DNA of 64,000 nucleotides from Nitrososphaerota archaeon (lineage in GTDB: Archaea > Thermoproteota > Nitrososphaeria > Nitrososphaerales > Gagatemarchaeaceae): positions 310,001 to 374,000 of the forward strand of contig JAPCJI010000001.1 in assembly GCA_027887005.1 (NCBI GenBank). The letters run 5' to 3'. Below the pieces are notes generated by a model, which was not told where the DNA came from, made no database searches, and saw only the letters and a list, made by a program, of their open reading frames with translations. Position numbers and translations under genes: made by a program. The stretch's first letter is position 1. Each line of letters starts with the position of its first letter. Below, one piece after another: positions 16,836-25,515 of the stretch.

Positions 16836-17194
16836 GCTTCGGGGACCTTCGGAGAGTAGGCCGCGTAGAGGATGAGAAAGTGCACCACCGCGAAGGCCCC
16901 AAACCCCGCCAGGGACAGCTCTGCGATTGTGGAGAAAGGCCCGCCCACCAGAGGGACGTTGGCATAGGCCGCGTATCCTGAGAGGAGGAGCCCGAGGACG
17001 GCCGAGGCCGTGGCCCAGGCCCAGGTCAGCCTCGTTGTCGGACGGACCCGGAGCAGGATTCCGGCTACGAGGCAGGTGAACACTGGCCAAAGCACGAACC
17101 AGCTCGAGAGGTAGGCGACCGTGAGCCAGACCACTCCCACGGCCAAGAATGCATAGGCAACATTCACCCTGAGTGCGTCCAGAATCCGGGACAT
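16832..17194 (-). CDS. Hypothetical four-helix membrane protein
   Basis: The 120-residue protein consists almost entirely of four hydrophobic helices with short loops and a Pro-Glu-Ala end. The open frame begins at 17308, but a strong TATA element at 17218-17226 lies between the two candidate starts, and the ATG at 17194 is at leaderless distance from it. Function unknown; no family recognised. Confidence 0.62.
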   Translation of the reverse strand: MSRILDALRVNVAYAFLAVGVVWLTVAYLSSWFVLWPVFTCLVAGILLRVRPTTRLTWAWATASAVLGLLLSGYAAYANVPLVGGPFSTIAELSLAGFGAFAVVHFLILYAAYSPKVPEA

Positions 17195-17217
17195 CTGCGC
17201 ATGCGCCCCTTGGTCTC

Positions 17218-17226
17218 GATATAAAT
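17218..17226 (-). promoter_or_regulatory. TATA box of the four-helix membrane protein gene
   Basis: ATTTATATC on the minus strand, centred about 28 bases before the ATG at 17194. It decides against the longer frame starting at 17308. Confidence 0.6.
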
Positions 17227-17302
17227 TGTGCGAGTGGAAAGCTAGGGGGCGCGGTAGCCTTATCTGGGTTGAGCCCTGGATGGCAAACCAGCTGATTTCA
17301 CT

Positions 17303-19834
17303 ATGCAATCGGTCGCCCAGAGCAAGAACCTAGCGAAGCAGCTTGCGGAGCTGACTAGGCCCGTCACCGAGCTTGACGAATCCCTCCTTGCCTCGGCCAC
17401 CTACGACGGGGACCTACGCCTTGCCGTCCTGAAGTTCTACGACCAGAAGTCGGGAAGGTTTTGGCTCTGGAAGGACAACACTCGGCACCGGCCCTACTGC
17501 TACACGAGGCTGGGGCTGGATGAGCTGGGGGAGATCAGGGCCAGGAAGGACGTCATCGAGATTACCGAAGAGGAGAAGCTCGACCTCCTGAACGATACCC
17601 GGGTGAAGATGAGGAAGATAATCACCACCGACCCCCTGGCGATAGGCGGAGGGAACGACAGCATCAGAGACCGGGTGAAGGCCTGGGAAGCGGACATCAA
17701 GTACTACGAGAACTACGCCTATGACAAGGGCCTGAAGATGGGGACCTACTACAGGGTCTCCAAGGGGAACGTGATCCCCGTGGCCCACCCTGTCCCCGAG
17801 AAGGTAGCGCGTTCGCTCGACGACCTATTGAGGCGGAATCCCCCAGAATTCGCTCCGTATCTGAAAGAATGGGCCCAGCTCCTTGGTGAGCCGCTCTGCG
17901 AATTCAAGCGGATAGCCCTGGACATCGAGGTGGCCAACGAAGCGTCGCGCCTCCCCGACCCCGAGGACCCGAAGCGCCCGGTGATTGCCGTGTCCTTCTT
18001 CAACGAGAGCGAGCAGACTGTCTACGTCCTGCGGAGCGGCAAGGACGCGGGGGAGCTCGGAGGGAGACCGTACACGGTTCAGCTGTTCGAAGACGAGGCG
18101 GAGCTGCTCAGGGCGGTCATGGCCAAGATCCTGGAGTACCCAATCATAATCACCTTCAACGGAGACGATTTCGACCTCCGATACCTGCAGCACAGGGCCG
18201 AGAGGCTCGGGATCCAGGAAGGAGAGAACCCCATCCAGTTGGAGAGAGTCGCAGCGTCGCTGAAGCACGGGGTTCACATAGACCTCTATCAGTTCTTCAG
18301 GAACCGGTCGATCCAGGTCTACGCCTTCAGCAACAGGTACTCGGAGCACACGCTCAACGGCATCTCCGAGGCCCTCCTGAACAAGTCGAAGATCGAGTTC
18401 GATGGCGAAATAGGCGACCTTCCACTGGCCGAGCTGGCAGGCTACTGCCTGAACGACTCGCAGCTCACCTACGAGCTGACTTCCATGGCGGGCTCGGTGG
18501 TGATGAAGCTCCTGCTTGTCATCTCGAGGATCGGGAAGATGCCCATCAACGACGTGTCGCGGCTGGGAGTCTCCAACTGGATCCGGAGCATGCTCTTCTT
18601 CGAGCACCGGAAGATGGGAGCACTGATTCCCAGGCAGGACGAGCTCGCGGAGAAGGGGGGCGCCTCATCTCAGGCGATAATCAAGGGGAAGAAGTACAAG
18701 GGAGGACTCGTGATCGAGCCGAAGCCCGGGGTGTTCTTCGACGTCTCGGTCCTGGACTTCGCAAGCCTCTACCCTAGCCTGATCAAGGTCCACAACCTGT
18801 CCTACGAGACTGTCGACTGCGTCCACGAGGAATGCCGTTCCAACACAGTTCCCGACACCTCCTCCTGGGTCTGCACCAAGAGGAAGGGGATCACCAGCCT
18901 AGTCACGGGTTCCCTGAGGGACCTACGGGTCAGCCATTACAAGCCCCTGACCAGGGACGCGACTCTAAGCAAAGAGGATAGGGAGCTGTACAACGTCGTA
19001 ACCCAGGGCCTCAAGGTCTTCCTCAACGCCATCTACGGCAGCATGGGTTTCGAGACCTTCGCGTTCTACTGCCTCCCCGTCGCGGAGGCGACCGCGGCCC
19101 TGGGGCGGGACGCCATCACGAAGACCATAAAGAAGTGCGGCGAGCTGGGGATCAACGTCCTCTACAGCGACACGGACTCGATCTTCCTGCAGAACCCCTC
19201 GAAGGAGCAGGTCTCAGCGGTAGAGAGATGGGCGAACGCCGACCTGGGAGTGGAACTGGACCTGGACAAGACCTACCGCTACGTGGCGTTCAGCAGCCGG
19301 AAGAAGAACTACTTCGGGGTGCTCCCCGACGGGACGGCGGACATAAAGGGTCTGACTGGGAAGAAGTCTCAGACCCCCGAGTACCTGAAGGAGACCTTCT
19401 ACACCGCGTTGGACATCCTCAGCCAGGTCAAGACAGAGTCCGACTTCGAGAAGGCGAGGGCCGATACGAGGGCGCTCCTGACCAGGATGATCGGCCAGCT
19501 CAAGAAGAAGGAGGTCCCGGTCGAGAAGCTGGCGTTCAACGTCATGATGGGGAAGCCCACGGAGAAGTACAACGGGACGACCCCCCAGCACGTCAGGGCT
19601 GCGAAGCTGCTGGAAGCGCGGGGGAGGGAGATCAAGGCCGGGGAGATCATAGCCTACGTGAAGACGAAGAACCCGCCCTATGTGAAGCCCGTAGAGCTGG
19701 CCAAAGTGGAAGAAGTAGACGCGGACAAGTACATCGAGTACGCCCATTCGATGTTCGACCAGATGCTGGACGCCCTGGACTTCAGCTTCGACGAGATAAT
19801 GGGAGCGACGACCCTGGACTTTTTCTGGTCCTAG
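17303..19834 (+). CDS. polB: Family B DNA polymerase
   Basis: This 843-residue replicative-type polymerase has intact 3'-5' exonuclease motifs: DIEV at 207, TFNGDDFDLR at 284 and YCLNDSQ at 381. It also has intact polymerase motifs: motif A DFASLYPSLI at 485, motif B KVFLNAIYGSMG at 571 and motif C YSDTDSIF at 621. Three Cys lie between motifs A and B (506, 511, 524). The extreme C-terminus, ATTLDFFW, resembles a PCNA-interacting peptide of the pattern xxxLxxF(aromatic). No intein is present. The gene is single, with a TATA-like CCTTATCTG at about 17255-17263, and overlaps the mscS-like gene tail by four bases. Confidence 0.96.
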   Translation: MQSVAQSKNLAKQLAELTRPVTELDESLLASATYDGDLRLAVLKFYDQKSGRFWLWKDNTRHRPYCYTRLGLDELGEIRARKDVIEITEEEKLDLLNDTRVKMRKIITTDPLAIGGGNDSIRDRVKAWEADIKYYENYAYDKGLKMGTYYRVSKGNVIPVAHPVPEKVARSLDDLLRRNPPEFAPYLKEWAQLLGEPLCEFKRIALDIEVANEASRLPDPEDPKRPVIAVSFFNESEQTVYVLRSGKDAGELGGRPYTVQLFEDEAELLRAVMAKILEYPIIITFNGDDFDLRYLQHRAERLGIQEGENPIQLERVAASLKHGVHIDLYQFFRNRSIQVYAFSNRYSEHTLNGISEALLNKSKIEFDGEIGDLPLAELAGYCLNDSQLTYELTSMAGSVVMKLLLVISRIGKMPINDVSRLGVSNWIRSMLFFEHRKMGALIPRQDELAEKGGASSQAIIKGKKYKGGLVIEPKPGVFFDVSVLDFASLYPSLIKVHNLSYETVDCVHEECRSNTVPDTSSWVCTKRKGITSLVTGSLRDLRVSHYKPLTRDATLSKEDRELYNVVTQGLKVFLNAIYGSMGFETFAFYCLPVAEATAALGRDAITKTIKKCGELGINVLYSDTDSIFLQNPSKEQVSAVERWANADLGVELDLDKTYRYVAFSSRKKNYFGVLPDGTADIKGLTGKKSQTPEYLKETFYTALDILSQVKTESDFEKARADTRALLTRMIGQLKKKEVPVEKLAFNVMMGKPTEKYNGTTPQHVRAAKLLEARGREIKAGEIIAYVKTKNPPYVKPVELAKVEEVDADKYIEYAHSMFDQMLDALDFSFDEIMGATTLDFFWS

Positions 19835-20439
19835 ACCGCGAGTTTCTTCCCCAGGCGTGCGCCGGCCGTATGATTGAGGATGGGTCCGGCCGAGAGGTTG
19901 CTGTTGCCGATGATGGCGATGACGCCCTCTCCAGTCCTGACCCAGGTGGTCCTCATGTTCAGTCGCACCACCTCCCCCTTGGTGGACCCGAATTCGATCA
20001 CATCCCCTAGGCGAAGTACCCCATCTCTCAGCATCAGCACCCCGGCGATTATGTTGGACAGGGTGGTCTGGAGGGCCAGGGTGACTGCTAGGCCTCCGAT
20101 ACCAGAAAGGGTCAGAGAGGTGTAGGTGGAGGAGATTCCGGCTATGCCCGTGACGGCCGCGGCAGCGGCAAGTATCATCAGGAGAGCGACCCACTGCCTG
20201 ACCGAACTCGAGACTGACTTCGGGGCCCCCGCCCGCTTTGCCAGCCGCTCGACCAGCCGGCCGAACAGAGTCCCGACTAAGATGATCGCCGCCAGGGCCA
20301 CCACTACGTAGGCGAAGGTCAGGAGGAGGGGCCGACCTGTCGCGAACTGGGCGGTGGTGACGCTGGTCGAATTTGTGATGGGAGTAGTGACGAGCTGCAG
20401 GAAGGTCAAACCCAGCGCTTGAGGGAACAAAGCCCACAC
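19831..20439 (-). CDS. Small-conductance mechanosensitive channel (MscS family)
   Basis: The 202-residue protein has an N-terminal hydrophobic region with three segments. The pore-lining helix is glycine/alanine-rich (SGIGGLAVTLALQTTLSNIIAG, about 113-134), and the following beta domain (GDVIEFGSTKGEVVRLNMRTTWVRT) is the MscS middle domain. It is shorter than bacterial MscS and lacks much of the C-terminal vestibule. It would release solutes on hypo-osmotic shock. The GTG start faces the AraC-effector-type gene divergently. Confidence 0.88.
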   Translation of the reverse strand: MWALFPQALGLTFLQLVTTPITNSTSVTTAQFATGRPLLLTFAYVVVALAAIILVGTLFGRLVERLAKRAGAPKSVSSSVRQWVALLMILAAAAAVTGIAGISSTYTSLTLSGIGGLAVTLALQTTLSNIIAGVLMLRDGVLRLGDVIEFGSTKGEVVRLNMRTTWVRTGEGVIAIIGNSNLSAGPILNHTAGARLGKKLAV

Positions 20440-20526
20440 CTCGGTGTTTCACAGCAGGGGAAAAGGATTTTTGCACGTCCGCGGCGGGTTTATTGCACCT
20501 GGGGAAGCCCTCACTTCGAACGGGGC

Positions 20527-20991
20527 TTGGCCGAACCAGAGGTCAAATTCACAGTCTGTCCGAAGGTCTTCGTGGCCTCCATCAAGAGGAACGGTCCCTA
20601 CTCCGGGGTCGCGGCGGCAATCAGAGAGCTCAAGGAGTGGATCGATTCCAAGGGCATCGAACAGGCGGGCCATCCGTTCTGCCTGTTCTACGACAACCCG
20701 ACGGAAACTCCAGAGTCGGAGCTGAGGAGCGAGGTCTGCATCCCGGTCGTGAAGCCCTTCAGAGCCGAAGGGAGGGTGGAATCGAGGGAACTGCCAGAGA
20801 CAGCGGTGGCAGAGACGCGGCACAAAGGGCCTGCGGAGGACTTCTCCAAGACCTACGGGCCGTTCCTGGAGGGGCTGCTCAGGGGCGGCTACAGGAACAT
20901 CGGCCCCGCACGTGAGTACTTCATGACAGTCGCCGATGTCACCGGCCCCGGCGCCGGATTCCTCATCCAGCAACCCCTCGAGAAGTGCTAG
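20527..20991 (+). CDS. GyrI-like / AraC effector-binding-domain protein
   Basis: The 154-residue product resembles stand-alone GyrI-like ligand-binding proteins. It has a tandem SHS2-like layout, an IKRNGPYSGVAAAIREL segment near residue 18, and an acidic, aromatic C-terminal half (FSKTYGPFLEGL, then YRNIGPAREYF). Members bind small hydrophobic or cationic ligands, or hydrolyse cyclopropanes in a few cases. A TATA-like GTTTATTGC around 20487 supports the TTG at 20527 rather than the upstream in-frame codon at 20419, which would overlap the mscS-like gene. Confidence 0.72.
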   Translation: MAEPEVKFTVCPKVFVASIKRNGPYSGVAAAIRELKEWIDSKGIEQAGHPFCLFYDNPTETPESELRSEVCIPVVKPFRAEGRVESRELPETAVAETRHKGPAEDFSKTYGPFLEGLLRGGYRNIGPAREYFMTVADVTGPGAGFLIQQPLEKC

Positions 20992-21040
20992 CGATTCACG
21001 TCTTGTTAATATGGAGGATTCGGGCCGGCGAGTTCCTCCG

Positions 21041-21895
21041 ATGAGACAGAATCGTTCAGAGTCGCGTGTCAAGATAGCCCTGGTGCAGATGGCCGCGACC
21101 TACGACTACGACGCCAACATCGCCCGGGCAACGAGCCTGGTGTCGGAGGCGTCGGAAAGGGGCGGGCAGATCGTGTGCCTTCCCGAGCTGTTCTATTCCC
21201 GATATTTTCCGAGGACCAAGGGGGGGGAGCAGGCTCCCGAAACCATCCCAGGTCCCACATCCGACTCCCTCTCGAAGGCTGCGAAAGCAGCCAGGGTGGT
21301 CCTCGTGGGAGGGTCAATCTACGAGAAGAGGGGAAGGTCTCGCTACAACACCTCCGTCGTCTTCGACGAGCGGGGGAAGATGGTCGGAAGGTACAGCAAG
21401 GTCCACGTCCCCCAGGACTCGCACTATTACGAGCAGGACTACTTCTCCCCGGGGAAGAGGTACACTGTGGTGGACACCGACCGGGGGAAGGTGGGGGCTC
21501 TCATCTGCTTCGACCAATGGTTCCCCGAGGCGGCGAGGGTCAACAGGCTGATGGGCGCGCAGATGCTCTTCTATCCGACTTCCATCGGCTGGGTGAAGGG
21601 GATAGACCCGGTCGAGGGTGACTGGCACGAAGCCTGGGAGGCGGTCCAGAGGGGCCACGCGATCGCGAACAGCTTGGTGGTCTGTGCGGCCAACAGGGTC
21701 GGGGTCGAAGGAGACATGACTTTCTGGGGTGGCTCTTTCGTCTGCGACCAATTCGGGAAGATACTGGTCCGGGCGGACGACAGGGAAGGGGTCTACATTG
21801 CCGAGTGCGACCTCGGGCTGGGGCCCGAAGTGGAGGAAGGGTGGGGCTTCCAGAAGCTCCGCAAGCCGGCCACCTACGGACGGATTGTAAAGTAG
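21041..21895 (+). CDS. aguB: N-carbamoylputrescine amidohydrolase (nitrilase superfamily)
   Basis: The 284-residue enzyme converts N-carbamoylputrescine to putrescine, CO2 and ammonia. The nitrilase Glu-Lys-Cys triad is seen in order: Glu in CLPELFYSRYF, Lys in YSKVHVPQDSHYYE, and Cys in ALICFDQWFPEA. The motif around the Cys and the YYEQDYFSPG segment are characteristic of the carbamoylputrescine group rather than of other nitrilases. TTAATA at about 21006-21011 is TATA-like and favours the ATG at 21041 over upstream in-frame codons. It is followed after four bases by agmatine deiminase, the preceding enzyme of the pathway. Confidence 0.92.
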   Translation: MRQNRSESRVKIALVQMAATYDYDANIARATSLVSEASERGGQIVCLPELFYSRYFPRTKGGEQAPETIPGPTSDSLSKAAKAARVVLVGGSIYEKRGRSRYNTSVVFDERGKMVGRYSKVHVPQDSHYYEQDYFSPGKRYTVVDTDRGKVGALICFDQWFPEAARVNRLMGAQMLFYPTSIGWVKGIDPVEGDWHEAWEAVQRGHAIANSLVVCAANRVGVEGDMTFWGGSFVCDQFGKILVRADDREGVYIAECDLGLGPEVEEGWGFQKLRKPATYGRIVK

Positions 21896-21899
21896 AGGG

Positions 21900-22919
21900 A
21901 TGGACAGGATGGACCCGACCTGGTCGATGCCCGCGGAATGGGAGAGGCACGAAGCGACCTGGCTGTCATGGCCGAAGAATCCAGACACCTTCCCCCCGGA
22001 AGTACTCCCGGGGGTCGAGGCTGCTTACACGACCATGGTCGACGCCCTCTCGCGAGGGGAGAAGGTCAGGGTCCTCGTTGACGACCTGAACGAGGAACGA
22101 AGGGTTGCGGACGTCCTCTCTGGGATCGACAACATCGAGTTCCACAGGTTCAGGACCGCAGACGTGTGGGTCAGAGACTACGGCCCCATCTACGTCCGTG
22201 GGCGAGGTCAGGCGCTCACCAAGTGGATGTTCAACGCCTGGGGCGGGAAGTACGACGACCTGATGGAGGACAGCCTCGCCGGAGACAGGATCGCCGACTC
22301 TGCCGGACTTCCGGTCTTCAGGCCCGGGATTGTCCTGGAAGGAGGGTCGGTCGAAGTGAACGGACGGGGGACCCTCATGACGACGGAGCAGTGCCTCCTG
22401 AATCCGAACAGGAATCCGACCCTCTCCAGGGCCCAGATCGAAGAGTATCTACATGACTTCCTTGGAGGCCGCAAGATCGTCTGGTTGAAGTCTGGCATCG
22501 AAGGGGACGACACCGACGGGCACATCGACGACATCGCAAGGTTCGTAGGCCCCTACCGAGTCGCCTGTGCGACAGAGGAGAATGCGAAGGACCCCAACCA
22601 CGGAGTCCTCGCCAAGAACAGGGCCATCCTTGAGTCAGCCTCCGACCAGGATGGAAGGAAGCTTGAAGTCGTCAGCCTCCCGATGCCAAGAAGGGCGGAT
22701 TCGCAGTTCGGAAGGCTGCCAGCTAGCTACGCCAACTTCTACATCGGCAACGCGGTGGTGCTCGTACCCGCCTTCGGATGCGAGCAGGACGAAGAGGCAA
22801 GGGAGACACTGAGGCGCGAGTTCCCCGGCAGAAGGATAGTCAGCATCGACTGCAGGGGCCTCGTCTACGGGCTGGGCACTCTCCACTGCGTGACCCAGCA
22901 GGTTCCAGTCTCAGAATAG
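21900..22919 (+). CDS. aguA: Agmatine deiminase
   Basis: The 339-residue guanidino-group-modifying enzyme hydrolyses agmatine to N-carbamoylputrescine and ammonia. It begins with MPAEWERHEATWLSWPKN, typical for the family, and has the VRDYGPIYV motif (about 88-96), the EGGSVEVNG motif (about 148), the DTDGHIDDIARF motif with the catalytic His (about 205), and the C-terminal catalytic Cys in LGTLHCVTQQ (about 332). The pair with the amidohydrolase gives a complete agmatine-to-putrescine route. Confidence 0.95.
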   Translation: MDRMDPTWSMPAEWERHEATWLSWPKNPDTFPPEVLPGVEAAYTTMVDALSRGEKVRVLVDDLNEERRVADVLSGIDNIEFHRFRTADVWVRDYGPIYVRGRGQALTKWMFNAWGGKYDDLMEDSLAGDRIADSAGLPVFRPGIVLEGGSVEVNGRGTLMTTEQCLLNPNRNPTLSRAQIEEYLHDFLGGRKIVWLKSGIEGDDTDGHIDDIARFVGPYRVACATEENAKDPNHGVLAKNRAILESASDQDGRKLEVVSLPMPRRADSQFGRLPASYANFYIGNAVVLVPAFGCEQDEEARETLRREFPGRRIVSIDCRGLVYGLGTLHCVTQQVPVSE

Positions 22920-22932
22920 GGCGACAGCCGCA

Positions 22933-24636
22933 CTAGCGGTTGGCGGCAACGTCTGAGGCGACCCGGCCGATGAAGGACTCGAGCCTGACCCCCTGCTCCT
23001 GCTCTCCGGCTCTGGTCCTGACGGAGACGGTCTTCGAATCCTCCTCCTTCTTCCCCACTACTAACATGTAGGGGATCTTCTGAAGCTGGGCGTTCCGTAT
23101 CTTCGACCCCATGGTGCCGCTTTCAAAGTACCCTTCGGCCCTGACGCCTGCTGCTCGGAGCTCGGAGAGGACTTCCTGCGAGTAGACAAGGTGCTCGTCT
23201 GAGAGGGGAATCACGCACGCCTGGACCGGCGACACCCAGACCGGAAGGGCCCCCTTGTAGTGCTCCAAGATGATCCCGATGAACCGCTCGAGCGAGCCGT
23301 AGATCGTACGGTGAATCACCACGGGGACGTGCTCCTTCCCATCGGACCCGGTGTAGGCCAGCTTGAACCGCTTCGGCATCTGAAGGTCCAACTGGATTGT
23401 ACCGCACTGCCATTCCCTCCCCAGCGAGTCTTTGATGTCCACGTCTATCTTGGGTGCGTAGAAACTGCCTTCCTTGTCCTTGACTTCGTAGGCCAGCCCC
23501 TTGGCCTCGACTGCCTTGACAAGGGTCTTGGTTGCCCTCTCCCACTCCTCCACGCTTCCCATGTGCTCGTCGGGTCTGGTTGAGATCTTCACTTTGTACT
23601 TCAGCCCGAAGACCGAGTACATCTTGTCGAGCAGGTCGAGGAGGCCCACCAACTCGGACTCGGCCTTCTCCTCGGGCGCGAAGATGTGGGCGTCGTCCTG
23701 AGAGAGGACCTTGACGCGGAAGAGGCCAGTCGCCACTCCGCTCAGCTCGTTCCTGTAGACCGGGTCGAAGTCTGCGAACCTCACCGGGAGCTCCCTGAAG
23801 CTCCACCTGCGCGACTTGTAGATCAGGAAGATAGAGGGGCAGTTCATGGGCTTGAGTCCGAGCTCTTCTTCTCCCAGGCTCGTCAGGAACATGTTCTCCT
23901 TGTAGTGCTCGTCGTGACCGCTGACCCTCCAGAGCGTCATGTTGGCCAGGGCAGGGCTGCTCACTTCGATGTATCCGCGCCTCCTGAGCTCCGCCATGAT
24001 GAACTGAACCAGCAGGTTCCTCAGGGTGAGCCCCTTGTCATGCCAGTAGACCATACCCGGGGAGGGCTCCTGGAAGCTGAACAGGTCGAGGCGTTCGCCG
24101 ATGACCCTGTGGTCCGTCTCGGGGAGGGTTCCGAAGTCGCTCTTCTTGATCCGCGCGAGGAGCTCGCCTTCGGAGAGCTCCCTCCTCGGATGGGGGGGCT
24201 TCTGCTGCTCGGGGGCGGGCTTCACCCCCTTGGAGTAACTGCGAGACATCTCCGCCAGGGGGTGGCCTTTGACCTTCAGCTGGTAGGCCTTGTTCCAGCC
24301 GAAGGGAGACCTAGACGTCTCGATTCCGGCGTTCTTCGCCTCCCTCTCCATCGCCTCGAGGACGGGGAGGGCGTCGGCAGGCCTTGCCAGGTCGCTGCTC
24401 AGGTGCGCGAACGGATAGATCATCACCCTGTTCGCTCCGAGGTTCTTCAGGAAGGCCTTGAGCTCCCCCACTGCCTTCGCAGCTACCTCTCCGTCGTCCC
24501 CCTTTTCCACAGCGGTGAACAGGACGACCGTATCCTCCTCCCTGACCTTCCCCTTCTCCGCCTCCTCGGCTCCGGGGATTTCTTTCTTGATAGGCTCGTA
24601 TTCGATGAAGTCTACGTGGAGCTGGAGGATCCTCAA
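22933..24636 (-). CDS. thrS: Threonyl-tRNA synthetase (archaeal type)
   Basis: The 567-residue synthetase has the archaeal N-terminal editing domain related to D-aminoacyl-tRNA deacylase (residues 1-140, starting MRILQLHVDFIEYEP). The class II catalytic core follows, with a zinc-site Cys in LKPMNCPSIFLIY, motif 2 around VRFADFDPVYRNE and motif 3 in the GSLERFIGIILEH region, and then the anticodon-binding domain (VSPVQACVIPLSDEHLVYSQ onward). It is slightly shorter than some family members but all domains are present. A TTG start lies 16 bases after the zinc-finger gene, so the two form an operon. Confidence 0.96.
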   Translation of the reverse strand: MRILQLHVDFIEYEPIKKEIPGAEEAEKGKVREEDTVVLFTAVEKGDDGEVAAKAVGELKAFLKNLGANRVMIYPFAHLSSDLARPADALPVLEAMEREAKNAGIETSRSPFGWNKAYQLKVKGHPLAEMSRSYSKGVKPAPEQQKPPHPRRELSEGELLARIKKSDFGTLPETDHRVIGERLDLFSFQEPSPGMVYWHDKGLTLRNLLVQFIMAELRRRGYIEVSSPALANMTLWRVSGHDEHYKENMFLTSLGEEELGLKPMNCPSIFLIYKSRRWSFRELPVRFADFDPVYRNELSGVATGLFRVKVLSQDDAHIFAPEEKAESELVGLLDLLDKMYSVFGLKYKVKISTRPDEHMGSVEEWERATKTLVKAVEAKGLAYEVKDKEGSFYAPKIDVDIKDSLGREWQCGTIQLDLQMPKRFKLAYTGSDGKEHVPVVIHRTIYGSLERFIGIILEHYKGALPVWVSPVQACVIPLSDEHLVYSQEVLSELRAAGVRAEGYFESGTMGSKIRNAQLQKIPYMLVVGKKEEDSKTVSVRTRAGEQEQGVRLESFIGRVASDVAANR

Positions 24637-24652
24637 CGCGAAACCCTGTTGA

Positions 24653-24856
24653 TTACCATCGGGCCCTTTCCAGGTCCTTCGATTTCTTGGTCGCCTTCTT
24701 CCAGACCTTGTAGTGGTCGTGGCACAGGTAGACCCTCCTCCCTTCTCCGGAGACCGAGAGGCCGCTCCCGCCGATCTGTGAACGACTCAGGGAGCGCACG
24801 GCGGGATTGGAGCAGCCGCCCACGTTGCATCCCACGCCCTTGTCTATCTTGCCCAA
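24653..24856 (-). CDS. Small zinc-finger-like conserved protein
   Basis: The 67-residue protein starts MGKIDKGVGCNVGGC and has a CxxxxC pair at its N-terminus and a CxxH pair (LCHDHYK) in the middle, with a Lys-rich C-terminus. This is consistent with one zinc site and nucleic-acid binding. Small proteins of this build are, as far as I recall, conserved in Thaumarchaeota; the function is unknown. A TTG at 24856 at leaderless distance from a palindromic TATA element gives the most family-like N-terminus. It precedes thrS in the same transcript, hinting at a translation-related role. Confidence 0.72.
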   Translation of the reverse strand: MGKIDKGVGCNVGGCSNPAVRSLSRSQIGGSGLSVSGEGRRVYLCHDHYKVWKKATKKSKDLERARW

Positions 24857-24878
24857 GGATGTTCCCGAGCGTGTTTCA

Positions 24879-24888
24879 CTATTTATAG
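24879..24888. promoter_or_regulatory. Palindromic TATA element serving two divergent genes
   Basis: CTATTTATAG is almost a perfect dyad. It lies about 28 bases from the TTG of the zinc-finger gene on one side and 30 bases from the ATG of the CDP-alcohol transferase gene on the other, so it could drive leaderless transcription in both directions. Confidence 0.6.
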
Positions 24889-24913
24889 CGTTGCACAGTC
24901 GGGCTCTCCCCCG

Positions 24914-25483
24914 ATGCTCGACAGGCTGAGGGGGCGACTCAAGACCTACTTCTGGGAGATCGGGAAGGCTTTCGCGACCCTGGGCCTCTCCCCGACGGGG
25001 TGGACCTCCGTCGGTCTGGTCGTCTCGTTCATCTGCGCAGCCGCCTACTGGACCGCAGGCCAAAGGGGGGAGCTCACCGCTGGGCTGCTTATCCTGCTGG
25101 CAGGGTTCCTCGACATAGTCGACGGAGCAGTGGCTCGGTTCACCGAGAGGATGTCGAAGAGAGGGGCGTTCCTCGATTCGACCCTTGACCGCGTGTCTGA
25201 GGTGGCAATCTTCCTGGGGATACTCGCCGGTGGCCTGGCGAGCCCCGTCGCCGTCGTACTCGCACTGTCGTTCAGCCTGCTGGTCAGCTACTCGCGCGCG
25301 AGGGGGGAGTCCCTAGGCACGAGCCTTTCTGGGGTCGGCATTGGGGAGCGGAGCGAGAGACTGCTCGTCCTCGCAGTTTCGTCCATTTTGGGCCTGGTCG
25401 GCTGGGGCGTGGTGCTGGTAGCGGTCTTGGCTCTCTTCACCTTCCTTGAGAGGACGGCGAGGGGAGCGATGAGCCTGAAGTAG
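24914..25483 (+). CDS. CDP-alcohol phosphatidyltransferase (archaetidylinositol phosphate synthase-like)
   Basis: The 189-residue membrane enzyme has a complete CDP-alcohol phosphotransferase motif: D67xxD70-G71xxA74-R75, then G84xxxD88xxxD92, which binds the metal ions and CDP-linked lipid. About five hydrophobic helices surround it. In archaea, family members of this length join CDP-archaeol with inositol-1-phosphate or glycerol-phosphate; the inositol reaction is the most likely but is inferred. It is followed by a membrane cyclophilin gene. Confidence 0.88.
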   Translation: MLDRLRGRLKTYFWEIGKAFATLGLSPTGWTSVGLVVSFICAAAYWTAGQRGELTAGLLILLAGFLDIVDGAVARFTERMSKRGAFLDSTLDRVSEVAIFLGILAGGLASPVAVVLALSFSLLVSYSRARGESLGTSLSGVGIGERSERLLVLAVSSILGLVGWGVVLVAVLALFTFLERTARGAMSLK

Positions 25484-25515
25484 AGGCACCGGACCGGATC
25501 GACCGGCTTCACCGA

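Noticed and set aside
17195-17308. Upstream extension of the four-helix membrane protein gene
   Set aside because: It contains the TATA element that drives the gene and would place the start upstream of the transcript start.
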